Shown piece by piece: positions 49,597-57,137 of a stretch of DNA of 64,000 nt (position 1 is the stretch's first letter; the number at the start of each line of letters is the position of its first letter). The position numbers were made by a program, and so were the translations under genes. The notes beneath the pieces are model-generated. The model was not told where the DNA came from. It worked only from the letters and a program-made list of their open reading frames with translations, and did not search any database. Source of the stretch: a virus; IMG/VR virus record IMGVR_UViG_3300025137_005870, positions 1-64,000 of that record. One strand, given 5' to 3'.

Positions 49597-52107
49597 TTAC
49601 TTAAGAAACTTTCGCCAGTTGTCAAACACTCGTTGTTCAACAGACTTCTTGGATTCGCTAATCATTTTCTTTTTAACTTTTCGATGGGCTCTGGATTCAA
49701 ACTGAACCTCTCGCTCGTTTGGTATGTTGATGTTCTTTTCAGTATCTTTCATCGGCTGAAAGGCTATGCCCTGTTTGGACATCTTTTTAAGAACATCAAC
49801 CACAAGTGCGTTCATATCATCCTCATCATCCCAGAACTCAATAAGGCTTTTAAAGATCTCAACCTGTATATCAGGTGATTCCTCTGAAATAAAATAAGAG
49901 ATTTTAAAATCTATTGAAAGGGGGCTGTCGTTATAAAAATACTTTTCAATAGGAACATAGTATCGTTTATCACCCGGAATATCTTCTTGTTTAAAGATAG
50001 GATCATGCATCGCCATTCTCAGCCTGATCCAGAAATCTCTGGTTCGGATAAGCCTGTTGACTTCCTCTAAATCCAGACCCTCAAAGTCGGTAAGCATTCT
50101 GTAGCTTGCTGAGATTAAGTATTCTTCGCCTCGCATAGCATCATAGACATCACCTTCTGTCTCGGTGTCCCACTCGTAAGTATCAAAGTTTTTACTCTCT
50201 ATATCTTGACCGAGTTCTAAGATCGCGCCGCCTTCCATCAAGCCTTCTCTTTTAAGGATTGGTTCAATAATCGCTGTTTGGAATCCTTCACCCCTATCAT
50301 CAATAGAATCTAAAGCCTCCAGCATTTCGCCAAACATATACGCGCTATGAATGTATGGTGAATCAACATTGGAAAGACCGTCTATGGTAACAGCAAGAAA
50401 TAAATTTAAACCATCATTGCCACCACCTTCACCAGCACCTCTAAAATTATTGCGATAAGCATCAGGGTTGATCCATTCAACTCCCATATCTTTCATTTCG
50501 TTAGCGATCGCCTCAGCAATTGGGCCTGACTCATTATATTTTGGGTATCTCGCCAACTCATTCGCCGGGAAGTGAAACTTCATACTTACTGATGGTGCTA
50601 CATAAAGACTTTCACCATCTTCTTCAACATCAGTATCTCCAATAACAAAATAGTTCATTGGATTGTCTCGTAGTAAAGTATTGACTTCTTCTTGGAAAGT
50701 AGCTAGTGCTGGGTTAACAAGATTGCTTACAACATCATTTTCTGTTTGTTCATTCTTCCTAATATCGCCAACATAGTAGTTTCGGTCATACGGTTTATTA
50801 AGCAGAGACATCAAAAGGCCAGTAATATTATTGTCCTCGTAGGATCCTCCAAACTTTACAAACTTTTCAAGATCAACAGGTTTGCTCCCCGCCTTACTTG
50901 TTGGGATGTTTGCGATTTGTTCTTTTTGTGTTTCTTGTGACCATTTCTTAATGGTAGCATAAAAGTCTGGAAACCTCAAACCTTTGACAGCACTTTCTGG
51001 CACGGCCAACTGTGTGCCACCGGCTCCCGAGCCACGGCCGGCCTCCCTTGCTTCGTCATAGTCCTCGTAGTAGCGCAGTTGTCGCAGACGGGTGCGCGCA
51101 AGAGGCTCTATCTCACCAGATGCAAAATAACGCTTATCATCTGAAAATAACTCATCATCCTGAAACCCCGGTAGATCTTCCACTTCATCAAGGTTATTGG
51201 TTCCAAATGCGTCCAACAAATCTTCCTTAGAAACTACATAAGCAACTGCTCCGTGACCTCTGGCCTCTGCGACAGCACACTTGAAAAAGGCCGAACCGGA
51301 GTCAGATTCCCGAGACCCGGGTGAGTGACAAGAGTTAATGTCGTCAAAGTCAGACATACGAAAGATATCAATAGGATCGCGAGTAATCACAACAGCATAT
51401 TTATCATCGTCAATGCTATTAAGATTTTGTTTAATGTAGCCAGCGTTGGTCTTCCAATACTCAGCCATAGCCTCTAATCTGCTGATGTTTCTCTTTAAAG
51501 TGCTAACCAAATCCCAGTTATTACCGAAAAAAGCATGAATCTGGCTTTCAAGCCGATAATAGTTTGCTGCTTCTTTCTCATCCAACCCTCGATTAATATC
51601 CTTGCCTGTTATGTCTCTCGGTGAAACTGCTCTATCGCCCTGACGCCTATCAAGTTCTGGTTGGCTAAGGATTTTTCGCTCAAGGTCTTGAAGTTTTTTA
51701 GTGTCGTCTATAAGCTTGGCGAGGAATTTACCAACCTTCATTTGTATCTTTTTCTTCTTTGGGGGTTTGCGTTCATTGCGACCCAAGAAATCTATGGATT
51801 TGCCGTCACGAAATTCAATCTCACCAGACAGGATGCCCAGATCCCAATCTACTTTATAGTTGGCATCTTCAAAGAACTTAACAAACTTACCGAGATCAGA
51901 TTCATAATCTTTCGTAATGAAAGGTATCAAGACGCGATTTTTTCCCTTGAAGATGTGATTAAAGGCCTTATCTTCCGGCCCTAACTCTCCAATGGCATCG
52001 GTGATGTTATCAAATTCTTCTTCAGTAACCTCACGGAGAAGCTTATCGTCAGTTGTTACAAACTTGCCCTCAGCAAGAAACTTACGCCAGTTGTTATGAA
52101 AACTCAT
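49597..52107 (-). CDS. Large phage protein of unknown function (836 aa)
   Basis: It starts MSFHNNWRKFLAEGKF and ends VFDNWRKFLK, so a NWRKFL motif occurs at both ends. At about 245-290, DFDDINSCHSPGSRESDSGS, then FFKCAVAEARGHGAVAYVVS, is a distinctive block that I recall as conserved in large Vibrio- and marine T4-like phages without a known function. The remainder is mixed helical and acidic. It overlaps the nuclease gene by four bases. A head-internal role is a guess based on the terminal motif. Confidence 0.65.
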   Translation of the reverse strand: MSFHNNWRKFLAEGKFVTTDDKLLREVTEEEFDNITDAIGELGPEDKAFNHIFKGKNRVLIPFITKDYESDLGKFVKFFEDANYKVDWDLGILSGEIEFRDGKSIDFLGRNERKPPKKKKIQMKVGKFLAKLIDDTKKLQDLERKILSQPELDRRQGDRAVSPRDITGKDINRGLDEKEAANYYRLESQIHAFFGNNWDLVSTLKRNISRLEAMAEYWKTNAGYIKQNLNSIDDDKYAVVITRDPIDIFRMSDFDDINSCHSPGSRESDSGSAFFKCAVAEARGHGAVAYVVSKEDLLDAFGTNNLDEVEDLPGFQDDELFSDDKRYFASGEIEPLARTRLRQLRYYEDYDEAREAGRGSGAGGTQLAVPESAVKGLRFPDFYATIKKWSQETQKEQIANIPTSKAGSKPVDLEKFVKFGGSYEDNNITGLLMSLLNKPYDRNYYVGDIRKNEQTENDVVSNLVNPALATFQEEVNTLLRDNPMNYFVIGDTDVEEDGESLYVAPSVSMKFHFPANELARYPKYNESGPIAEAIANEMKDMGVEWINPDAYRNNFRGAGEGGGNDGLNLFLAVTIDGLSNVDSPYIHSAYMFGEMLEALDSIDDRGEGFQTAIIEPILKREGLMEGGAILELGQDIESKNFDTYEWDTETEGDVYDAMRGEEYLISASYRMLTDFEGLDLEEVNRLIRTRDFWIRLRMAMHDPIFKQEDIPGDKRYYVPIEKYFYNDSPLSIDFKISYFISEESPDIQVEIFKSLIEFWDDEDDMNALVVDVLKKMSKQGIAFQPMKDTEKNINIPNEREVQFESRAHRKVKKKMISESKKSVEQRVFDNWRKFLK

Positions 52108-52436
52108 TTGTATTTCTCCGCGAGCCCTTCAGATAATAATAACTCGTTTATATTTTCTTGTCCAATCAATATTGTCCCAAGGCACCGTCCATACTTGCCA
52201 ACGCCGTGAGACTGAAGCACAAACACACCATCAGCAGCCTCTAGGAGGTCTGTGAGGCGAGCTTTGGTTGCGAAGCCTTGTGCTTTCTCATCCAAATCCC
52301 TTGTGCGTGTCTCAGGGGCATCTATGCCCAAAAGACGAATACGCTTGTGAACCCAAGTATCAAAGCCCAAATCAATCATAGCATCAACCGTATCACCATC
52401 GACAACACGGTCGAGCGTTGCATTATACTCATACAT
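52104..52436 (-). CDS. Staphylococcal nuclease-like protein (SNase)
   Basis: A 110-residue SNase domain, close to the minimal length. DRVVDGDTVDAMIDLGF starts the fold; HKRIRLLGIDAPETRTR supplies the first catalytic Arg and the Glu; HGVGKYGRCLGTILIG supplies the second Arg. INELLLSEGLAEKYK ends the OB-fold. No signal peptide, so probably cytoplasmic: a Ca2+-dependent nuclease acting on DNA or RNA. The ATG lies only four bases after an ACTATTTA box and has no ribosome-binding site, so a leaderless mRNA is possible. Confidence 0.85.
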   Translation of the reverse strand: MYEYNATLDRVVDGDTVDAMIDLGFDTWVHKRIRLLGIDAPETRTRDLDEKAQGFATKARLTDLLEAADGVFVLQSHGVGKYGRCLGTILIGQENINELLLSEGLAEKYK

Positions 52437-52440
52437 ACTA

Positions 52441-52448
52441 TAAATAGT
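52441..52448 (-). promoter_or_regulatory. Candidate late promoter box (SNase gene)
   Basis: Coding-strand ACTATTTA, four bases before the SNase ATG. If used as a -10 element, transcription would begin at or near the start codon. Confidence 0.35.
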
Positions 52449-52458
52449 TTAAGAACTG

Positions 52459-53076
52459 CTAAATCTTTAAACTGATCTTAACATATGTTGCGTGATTTAG
52501 AATTAAAACGTCTTTAAAGTTCTGCTGAAGCAAATAAGACAAACCAAGCTTCAATGAATTTGTAGTTTTATGAGACATTCCCAAAGAATTTCTGTTCCTT
52601 GGAACGTCATCGTGGGTAAAAAACACCTCATCATTGATAAAAAAGAAGAATTTTTTAACCTTTAATCCAAATTCTAGCTTATTTCGGTATCTCATACTCG
52701 TATCGTAGATCTCATAGGTTCTCAACTCAACCCTAAACCGATTTGAGAGGGTTAGATTACCAAAAGAATCTTTGTAACCAACATTAAAATGGGGTCTGTG
52801 CTCCACAAACCACCCATCTCTTGTCTCAAAAACCTCACGAAAGTTGAGAGAAAAAGAAATATTGTCTAAACTGTTGTTATAAACGCCAAAATCCGAATGG
52901 CTATAATAGATTCCGTCTGAATCCCGCAGTCTAATCTCTTGTTCTGCTGCAAAGCTTAAGTGTTTGCCATGCAAAGGTGCGGCTACTTTGTTAGTATTCC
53001 AAGCCTCTGCCGTGTTTTCCACGGCAAAAGCATTGGTTGAGAACAAAATACCGAGGAGACAGAGTAGTTGTCTCAT
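52459..53076 (-). CDS. Outer-membrane beta-barrel protein (DUF2490-like)
   Basis: A 205-residue protein with signal peptide MRQLLCLLGILFSTNAFA. The mature part is a series of amphipathic strands alternating with charged turns (for example SFSLNFREVFETRDGWFVEH, RNKLEFGLKVKKFFFFINDE) and ends in an aliphatic strand (YVKISLKI). The layout resembles DUF2490 outer-membrane proteins. Its start overlaps the stop of the phosphate permease by four bases, so the two are co-translated. A role as a porin for phosphate is possible but not shown. Confidence 0.7.
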   Translation of the reverse strand: MRQLLCLLGILFSTNAFAVENTAEAWNTNKVAAPLHGKHLSFAAEQEIRLRDSDGIYYSHSDFGVYNNSLDNISFSLNFREVFETRDGWFVEHRPHFNVGYKDSFGNLTLSNRFRVELRTYEIYDTSMRYRNKLEFGLKVKKFFFFINDEVFFTHDDVPRNRNSLGMSHKTTNSLKLGLSYLLQQNFKDVLILNHATYVKISLKI

Positions 53077-54020
53077 CCCGCTGCTACTACAGCAAAGACT
53101 AACACCATACTAAGTCCTAATCCAACCATCATTCTCATAAAATCGCTGATAAGCATCGGGAAAACTTCCTTGATGCCATCTTTACTGGCGAATGAACGAT
53201 AAACTGCAAGCTCACGACCACATAATAGACCAACAAATACCCAAGTTGTGGACATTGGAAGGTTATTATATTCCTTAAAGAACCATAAAATGATTGCATA
53301 AACAAAATCAATGATGGTTGCAGACCTTGAAAAGCGTGTTCCACTCTTGGAAGACACGATTTCTTGTATTTTTCCACCCTTTCGATAGAACAAATGAGCA
53401 AGTCCAGCCACTAGAATAAGCATAAACCCTGCAAACATCTCAAATGTAAGTCCATTTCCCCGTGGAAGATAGACAGCAACGTTAGCAATGTCGTGACTAA
53501 GCCACTGATGCCACAGAAAACCGGTTGCAAGCCACTGGCTAACCCGCCAAAACTTCTTATCTTTCTCTGCAACAGGCTTTTTCTCGTCTAAAATGTAGCT
53601 TAAACCTGTCCAAAGAGCATAAGCAACAATAGCAGCAAGGCCATAACCCACCGCAGACTTAACAATAATCTTTTCTAGAACAAATGTGCTTGAAAAAACA
53701 CTAAGTGTCAGCAATGTTGTGCTGACAGGAACACCAAATCTGGTTAATCCTAACAATAGAATGGGTGCCAAGCCGTGATACCACTGAAAAGTCTCTGGTA
53801 GGGGTATGGAATCCAGCCTACCGTAAGCAATGTCACCTGATCCCCACGCCCATCCAAGTGTGAGAACCATAATAGAGGCCATATAAAGCCAAGGTTTCCA
53901 CCACGGCGTGTCTTTATTCGACGCAATAAACGTCCCGAGGGTTTGAGCACTATCATTTGCGATTACAGAATACGCTGCTAACACAAAACCCACTAACCCA
54001 ATGGCTAATGAAATCGTCAT
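53073..54020 (-). CDS. PiT-family phosphate permease
   Basis: A 315-residue multi-pass membrane protein with about eight helices. FVLAAYSVIANDSAQTLGTF is the N-terminal PiT signature with the conserved NDxAxxxG. FGVPVSTTLLTLSVF and NLPMSTTWVFVGLLCGRELA are the two inverted P-x-STT repeats typical of PiT transporters. PiT proteins import inorganic phosphate (with Na+ or H+). An infected cell short of phosphate would gain from it. The gene has its own Pho-box-like promoter and a strong AAGGAG. Confidence 0.85.
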   Translation of the reverse strand: MTISLAIGLVGFVLAAYSVIANDSAQTLGTFIASNKDTPWWKPWLYMASIMVLTLGWAWGSGDIAYGRLDSIPLPETFQWYHGLAPILLLGLTRFGVPVSTTLLTLSVFSSTFVLEKIIVKSAVGYGLAAIVAYALWTGLSYILDEKKPVAEKDKKFWRVSQWLATGFLWHQWLSHDIANVAVYLPRGNGLTFEMFAGFMLILVAGLAHLFYRKGGKIQEIVSSKSGTRFSRSATIIDFVYAIILWFFKEYNNLPMSTTWVFVGLLCGRELAVYRSFASKDGIKEVFPMLISDFMRMMVGLGLSMVLVFAVVAAG

Positions 54021-54087
54021 CTTCTTTCTCCTTGTAAATTAGAGGCTGATTTCCTGTGATCGTCTCCGTTAGATCGTTCTAAATGCC

Positions 54088-54142
54088 TCTATACTTTAAA
54101 TACTTTCTTATGACACCAATAAATGTGACAGGTTTGTGACAG
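54088..54142 (-). promoter_or_regulatory. Pho-box-like promoter of the phosphate permease
   Basis: Minus-strand CTGTCAC at 54142-54136 and again at 54131-54125 (11-bp period, as in PhoB Pho boxes), followed 15 bp later by GTGTCA at 54116-54111 and, after a 17-bp spacer, TATAGA at 54093-54088. An alternative closer -10 is CATAAG at 54112-54107, the usual distance for a Pho promoter. The spacing 11/15/17 equals that of the early promoters at 59.9-63.8 kb. Confidence 0.65.
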
Positions 54143-54145
54143 ATT

Positions 54146-54451
54146 CTAAAGTTTGCTCTCCAATCTCATCTTAAGCATATTATTTTCACGCTTAACATAA
54201 GATAGTTCAACCTTCATAGCAGAGACCTCAGTCCTCAGAATGGTTACAGCCTTCATACAAACATCTTTTTCGGTCTCTAACTTGTCAACTCGGCTGATTA
54301 AATCATCACGATAAGCCAAACGCTCCATTTTTGCTTCTTTTCGTTGCTCTGCCCGAGATTTTAACACAGATTCATAGAACTTCCACCCTCCGGCGGACAA
54401 TAATCCAGTTATAAGGCAGGTAATAATGGCTGTGATCGTCGCACTATCCAT
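54146..54451 (-). CDS. Membrane-anchored coiled-coil protein, 101 aa
   Basis: One N-terminal membrane helix (TITAIITCLITGLLSAGGW) followed by a long charged helix with heptads (LISRVDKLETEKDVCMKAVT, then SYVKRENNMLKMRLES). The layout is like the proteins at 37.9 and 55.1 kb. Possible inner spanin or membrane scaffold; no proof. It overlaps the multi-pass membrane gene upstream by eight bases. Confidence 0.65.
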   Translation of the reverse strand: MDSATITAIITCLITGLLSAGGWKFYESVLKSRAEQRKEAKMERLAYRDDLISRVDKLETEKDVCMKAVTILRTEVSAMKVELSYVKRENNMLKMRLESKL

Positions 54452-54866
54452 TAATTTTCCGATGAACGGCCTCTTTTTTCATTTTTGTGTAAATCCAAGT
54501 CCATAAAACAAAATAAATAAACGTAATCGTTAGATTTTTCACAATAACTAGTTCAAATTCAAGGTCTGGGGTCAGATAAAGGTCAGTTAAAAACCTAACA
54601 GTTGAGAAAATGTGCAGCATAAGGTAGGTAAGCACAAACCTCGCACATACTTCCACCCGATTAAGGGAAGAAAGAATGCCGAGGCTAATAAAAAGATAAA
54701 CCCAATACAAATAATAGGTATCTGGCTGACCAACACTTTCCCAGAAAGCAAGATCAGTCCAGAGGACTTGATTATTAAAGAGATCTGAGATAGACCAGAA
54801 CAACAGCAGCGGTTGGTGATCGTGGTAGATCAAGATCTCTTTGTATTTGTGTATTAAGTGTTTCAC
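54444..54866 (-). CDS. Multi-pass membrane protein, 140 aa
   Basis: Three or four hydrophobic segments (about 18-30, 50-65, 75-95, 110-130), for example YYLYWVYLFISLGILSSL and NLTITFIYFVLWTWIYTK. The start is a GTG with only GAGG close by, so the exact start is uncertain. Small multi-pass proteins near membrane coiled-coil genes in phages are candidate holins; no direct evidence. Confidence 0.6.
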   Translation of the reverse strand: MKHLIHKYKEILIYHDHQPLLLFWSISDLFNNQVLWTDLAFWESVGQPDTYYLYWVYLFISLGILSSLNRVEVCARFVLTYLMLHIFSTVRFLTDLYLTPDLEFELVIVKNLTITFIYFVLWTWIYTKMKKEAVHRKING

Positions 54867-54873
54867 CTCGCAT

Positions 54874-54881
54874 TAAATAGT
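54874..54881 (-). promoter_or_regulatory. Candidate late promoter box
   Basis: Coding-strand ACTATTTA, seven bases before the annotated GTG of the multi-pass membrane protein. Confidence 0.35.
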
Positions 54882-54891
54882 ATGCAAAAGG

Positions 54892-55143
54892 TTAAACATT
54901 TATTAGTATTAGGTCTTCCTCAAAATGTTCAGAACGCATAAGGTTTCCATCACGAAGGATAAACACTACTTCATACCGGTATTCTTCCACAGCCCCGGCC
55001 TGAGATTCAATAGAGTCAATGCTTACAATAAACCCCATATAGGAAGGATACATAGGAGCACCCTGCACACCAATGAAAGGTCTACGCTGAACCATTGATC
55101 CGATCTTGGCCTTAGATAAAGAGAACGGCCAAGGATCATCCAT
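54892..55143 (-). CDS. Small hypothetical protein, 83 aa
   Basis: Starts at the ATG at 55143, which overlaps the upstream stop (TGATG). It contains KIGSMVQRRPFIGVQGAPMY, then GFIVSIDSIESQAGAVEEYR and VVFILRDGNLMRSEHFEEDL, an SH3-like beta pattern comparable to the GDxV family, with the initial GDxV changed to GSMV. Function unknown. Confidence 0.6.
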   Translation of the reverse strand: MDDPWPFSLSKAKIGSMVQRRPFIGVQGAPMYPSYMGFIVSIDSIESQAGAVEEYRYEVVFILRDGNLMRSEHFEEDLILINV

Positions 55144-55415
55144 CAATCCCCCTTCAAACGAAGCAAACGATCTTCCGCATATTTTTCTTTCATTGCGTTC
55201 AATCCTGAATCAATCTTGTCGAGAGCTTTCTCCAGCATTCGGGTATGCCCCGCAAGTGCATTCACAATATTCTCCTGATGGTAAGCCAAAACTTCTTTTG
55301 CAGCCTTTTCGTCTTCCTTTGCTTCTTTCCTTTGTTGATGATTCATCCAAAGAAGAGATGCCGTCCACAGACCCAGTGGTCCGTACTGTGCCAGACCGTC
55401 GATTATTGATTCCAT
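55143..55415 (-). CDS. Membrane-anchored helical protein, 90 aa
   Basis: One N-terminal hydrophobic segment (YGPLGLWTASLLWMNHQQRK) and a long charged helix (NALAGHTRMLEKALDKIDSG, then MKEKYAEDRLLRLKGD). It has the same layout as the 37.9 and 54.1 kb proteins. GGAGG precedes the start, with an ACTACTTA box further upstream. Phage membrane proteins of this layout are often annotated as holin-like. Confidence 0.65.
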   Translation of the reverse strand: MESIIDGLAQYGPLGLWTASLLWMNHQQRKEAKEDEKAAKEVLAYHQENIVNALAGHTRMLEKALDKIDSGLNAMKEKYAEDRLLRLKGD

Positions 55416-55436
55416 CCATGATACCCTCCAATGCTA

Positions 55437-55444
55437 TAAGTAGT
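55437..55444 (-). promoter_or_regulatory. Candidate late promoter box
   Basis: Coding-strand ACTACTTA, 21 bases upstream of the gene starting at 55415. Confidence 0.35.
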
Positions 55445-55519
55445 AAACCACGGAGACTAAAAGTACATTTTTGTTTTTGTATATTTCATCTCTAGTTACT
55501 GTATGAGGGGGTGTACGAG

Positions 55520-55759
55520 ATGAAGAATCCAAATTACTTTATGTATTGTACAACAAAGGGTCCAGTACCTAAGAAACTAAGATCTAATGAATGTGGTATA
55601 GGAAGGACTAGTTTATCTCCCGGCATACACGACGCAGCTTGGGGAACAATGTATGTCGTTCCTTATGAGTATGTATGGAAAGGGAAGCATAGACACTTTG
55701 GTGAGATGGACGACCCGGAGTTGTTAAGTGAGATTATCCTAAGCTACTTCGGTCACTAA
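55520..55759 (+). CDS. Small plus-strand protein, about 79 aa
   Basis: The only plus-strand gene I can support. The ATG at 55520 follows GAGGGGG by eight bases; a GTG nine bases upstream is less likely. The product (starts MKNPNYFMYCTTKGPVPKKL, then HDAAWGTMYVVPYEYVWKGK) has two cysteines and many aromatic residues, no membrane helix and no recognised family. It converges with the nuclease gene, overlapping its 3' end by 21 bases. The opposite strand here has no gene. Confidence 0.5.
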   Translation: MKNPNYFMYCTTKGPVPKKLRSNECGIGRTSLSPGIHDAAWGTMYVVPYEYVWKGKHRHFGEMDDPELLSEIILSYFGH

Positions 55760-56350
55760 AAGTCGGGATTTTTTTTCCGTATTTTTTTCAACAACCAACC
55801 TTCGTAAGTCCGAAGCTAAATCGCCATCATCCAACCTAATACAGTTTCTCTCTATATAAGACCAAGAGATCTTAGGATCGTTCAATCCCATACCACGCTT
55901 ACGAAAGGTATGGTCTAGCTTGTTAAGTTGAGTATCATCCATATGCTCTGAAAGGATGTTATAAGCTTTTTGCCAAGATTCCAACCCACCATAAGTCTTT
56001 GTGCCTTCATTAATCTTTCTACGTTGCTGATTAAACCATTCCCTTAGCGTATCCTTATCTCCAAGGTAATGTTCTATTAGAGAAGTCTTACCCTTATCAT
56101 CCTTTCTATAAAGAGAGAATACCCACCATACCTTTTCCCATTCATCAATCTTATCTAAAGTAACGTTACGCGCGGTGCTTACCTGCCGTCGTTTCTCTTC
56201 ACTGGTTTTAAACTCAATGAAGTGCTCCTCTTCCCCATCTTCTAATATAGCATCGGGTATATACTTGTTAGATCTTCCCTGTAGTGGCGTAAGGTTAAAT
56301 AGCTCAACCTGCATATTCTCTCTTTCATCATCTTGAGTAGTGCGTACCAT
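55739..56350 (-). CDS. PD-(D/E)XK nuclease-like protein
   Basis: A 203-residue protein. NKYIPDAILEDGEEEHFIEF, then KTSEEKRRQVSTARN, gives PD at about 31-32 and ExK at about 46-48 (EFK), the active site of PD-(D/E)XK endonucleases. The other half is helical and charged (KAYNILSEHMDDTQLNKLDH). It could be a restriction-like or recombination nuclease. It is transcribed alone from the sigma70 promoter at 56369-56397 and is the last gene before the non-coding region. Confidence 0.65.
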   Translation of the reverse strand: MVRTTQDDERENMQVELFNLTPLQGRSNKYIPDAILEDGEEEHFIEFKTSEEKRRQVSTARNVTLDKIDEWEKVWWVFSLYRKDDKGKTSLIEHYLGDKDTLREWFNQQRRKINEGTKTYGGLESWQKAYNILSEHMDDTQLNKLDHTFRKRGMGLNDPKISWSYIERNCIRLDDGDLASDLRRLVVEKNTEKKSRLLVTEVA

Positions 56351-56368
56351 AGCTCCCCCTTATACTAT

Positions 56369-56397
56369 AATATAACACGACAGGCCGTAAAAGTCAA
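56369..56397 (-). promoter_or_regulatory. Sigma70-type promoter (nuclease gene)
   Basis: Minus-strand TTGACT at 56397-56392, a 17-bp spacer and TATATT at 56374-56369, 19 bases upstream of the PD-(D/E)XK nuclease start. Confidence 0.75.
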
Positions 56398-56953
56398 GTT
56401 CATATTCTGGGATTTTTCTGTGTGGGGAGCGAATGTACTATGCCCGCGATGAGCGGGTCGCCCATATGGTACTTACAACCCGGTATATGGGGGGGAGGGG
56501 GAGGGGGGTACTAGCCGATAACGTAGGTTTAACCTTGTGGATTATTTTATTTAGTTCATTATGAAGCAGTCCCTTATAACCCTTATGCAACCTTAGCTAT
56601 CCTTTGCTATCCCTTTTCGTTTAATAAAAGTTATACACAACCTAATACAACCCTTAGAACCTTAGCTTCCCTTTAGCGATTTATGAACCATTCTCTATTG
56701 TCTGACTGGGGATAGTGCTGTTAGATCCTGCGTTACCGTGGGCTCTATTATCGTGAGTGCCTCATTCCTTCCCAGCCATAGATGTGGGCTGTAGGCTTAT
56801 GTAGGGTTGTGGATAACTTAGGGTTGCGTGAAAAAACGCGACGAGTGCGTGTGCCCTAAGTACAACCCCCTCCAACCATATACAACCAACCCCTACCCTT
56901 ATACTACCCTTACCTTACCCTATATTAAACAACGTAGCATATTTTAGACAAAG
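56398..56953. other. Non-coding region, candidate replication origin
   Basis: No gene in about 550 bases. It contains two exact matches to the DnaA-box consensus (TTATACACA at 56631-56639; TGTGGATAA, i.e. TTATCCACA on the other strand, at 56808-56816) and one near match (TGTGGATTA at 56536-56544). There is also a 5-bp stem CCCGC/GCGGG near 56445, a long G-rich tract (about 56488-56508) and many CCCTTA, CAACC and CCTTAGC units on the plus strand (56570-56690, 56855-56925). This fits an origin but could instead be a packaging or recombination site. Confidence 0.45.
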
Positions 56954-56958
56954 AAAAA

Positions 56959-57000
56959 GGGCTTAGATAGGGAGCTTTACGCTACATCCTACCTAAACCC
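56959..57000 (-). terminator. Rho-independent terminator
   Basis: A 13-bp stem on the minus strand (GGGTTTAGGTAGG with CCTATCTAAGCCC, two G-U pairs) followed by TTTTTCTTT. It ends the early operon that runs from the VWA gene through the small SH3-like genes and protects the non-coding region downstream. Confidence 0.8.
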
Positions 57001-57137
57001 TACTTGGTCTAGTTCATACTTTAGTTTAGTTCTATACTACTTTATACATTACTGACTATTATGCGGTCAGGTTCTGTCCACCTTATCCCACTTTAAACCA
57101 TTCCTTTCCACTTTGTCTCACTAGTCCCCTAATGGAG

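Noticed and set aside
56570-56925. CRISPR array or telomere-like repeat in the C-rich region
   Set aside because: The CCCTTA and CAACC units vary in length and spacing, with no constant repeat and spacer pattern.
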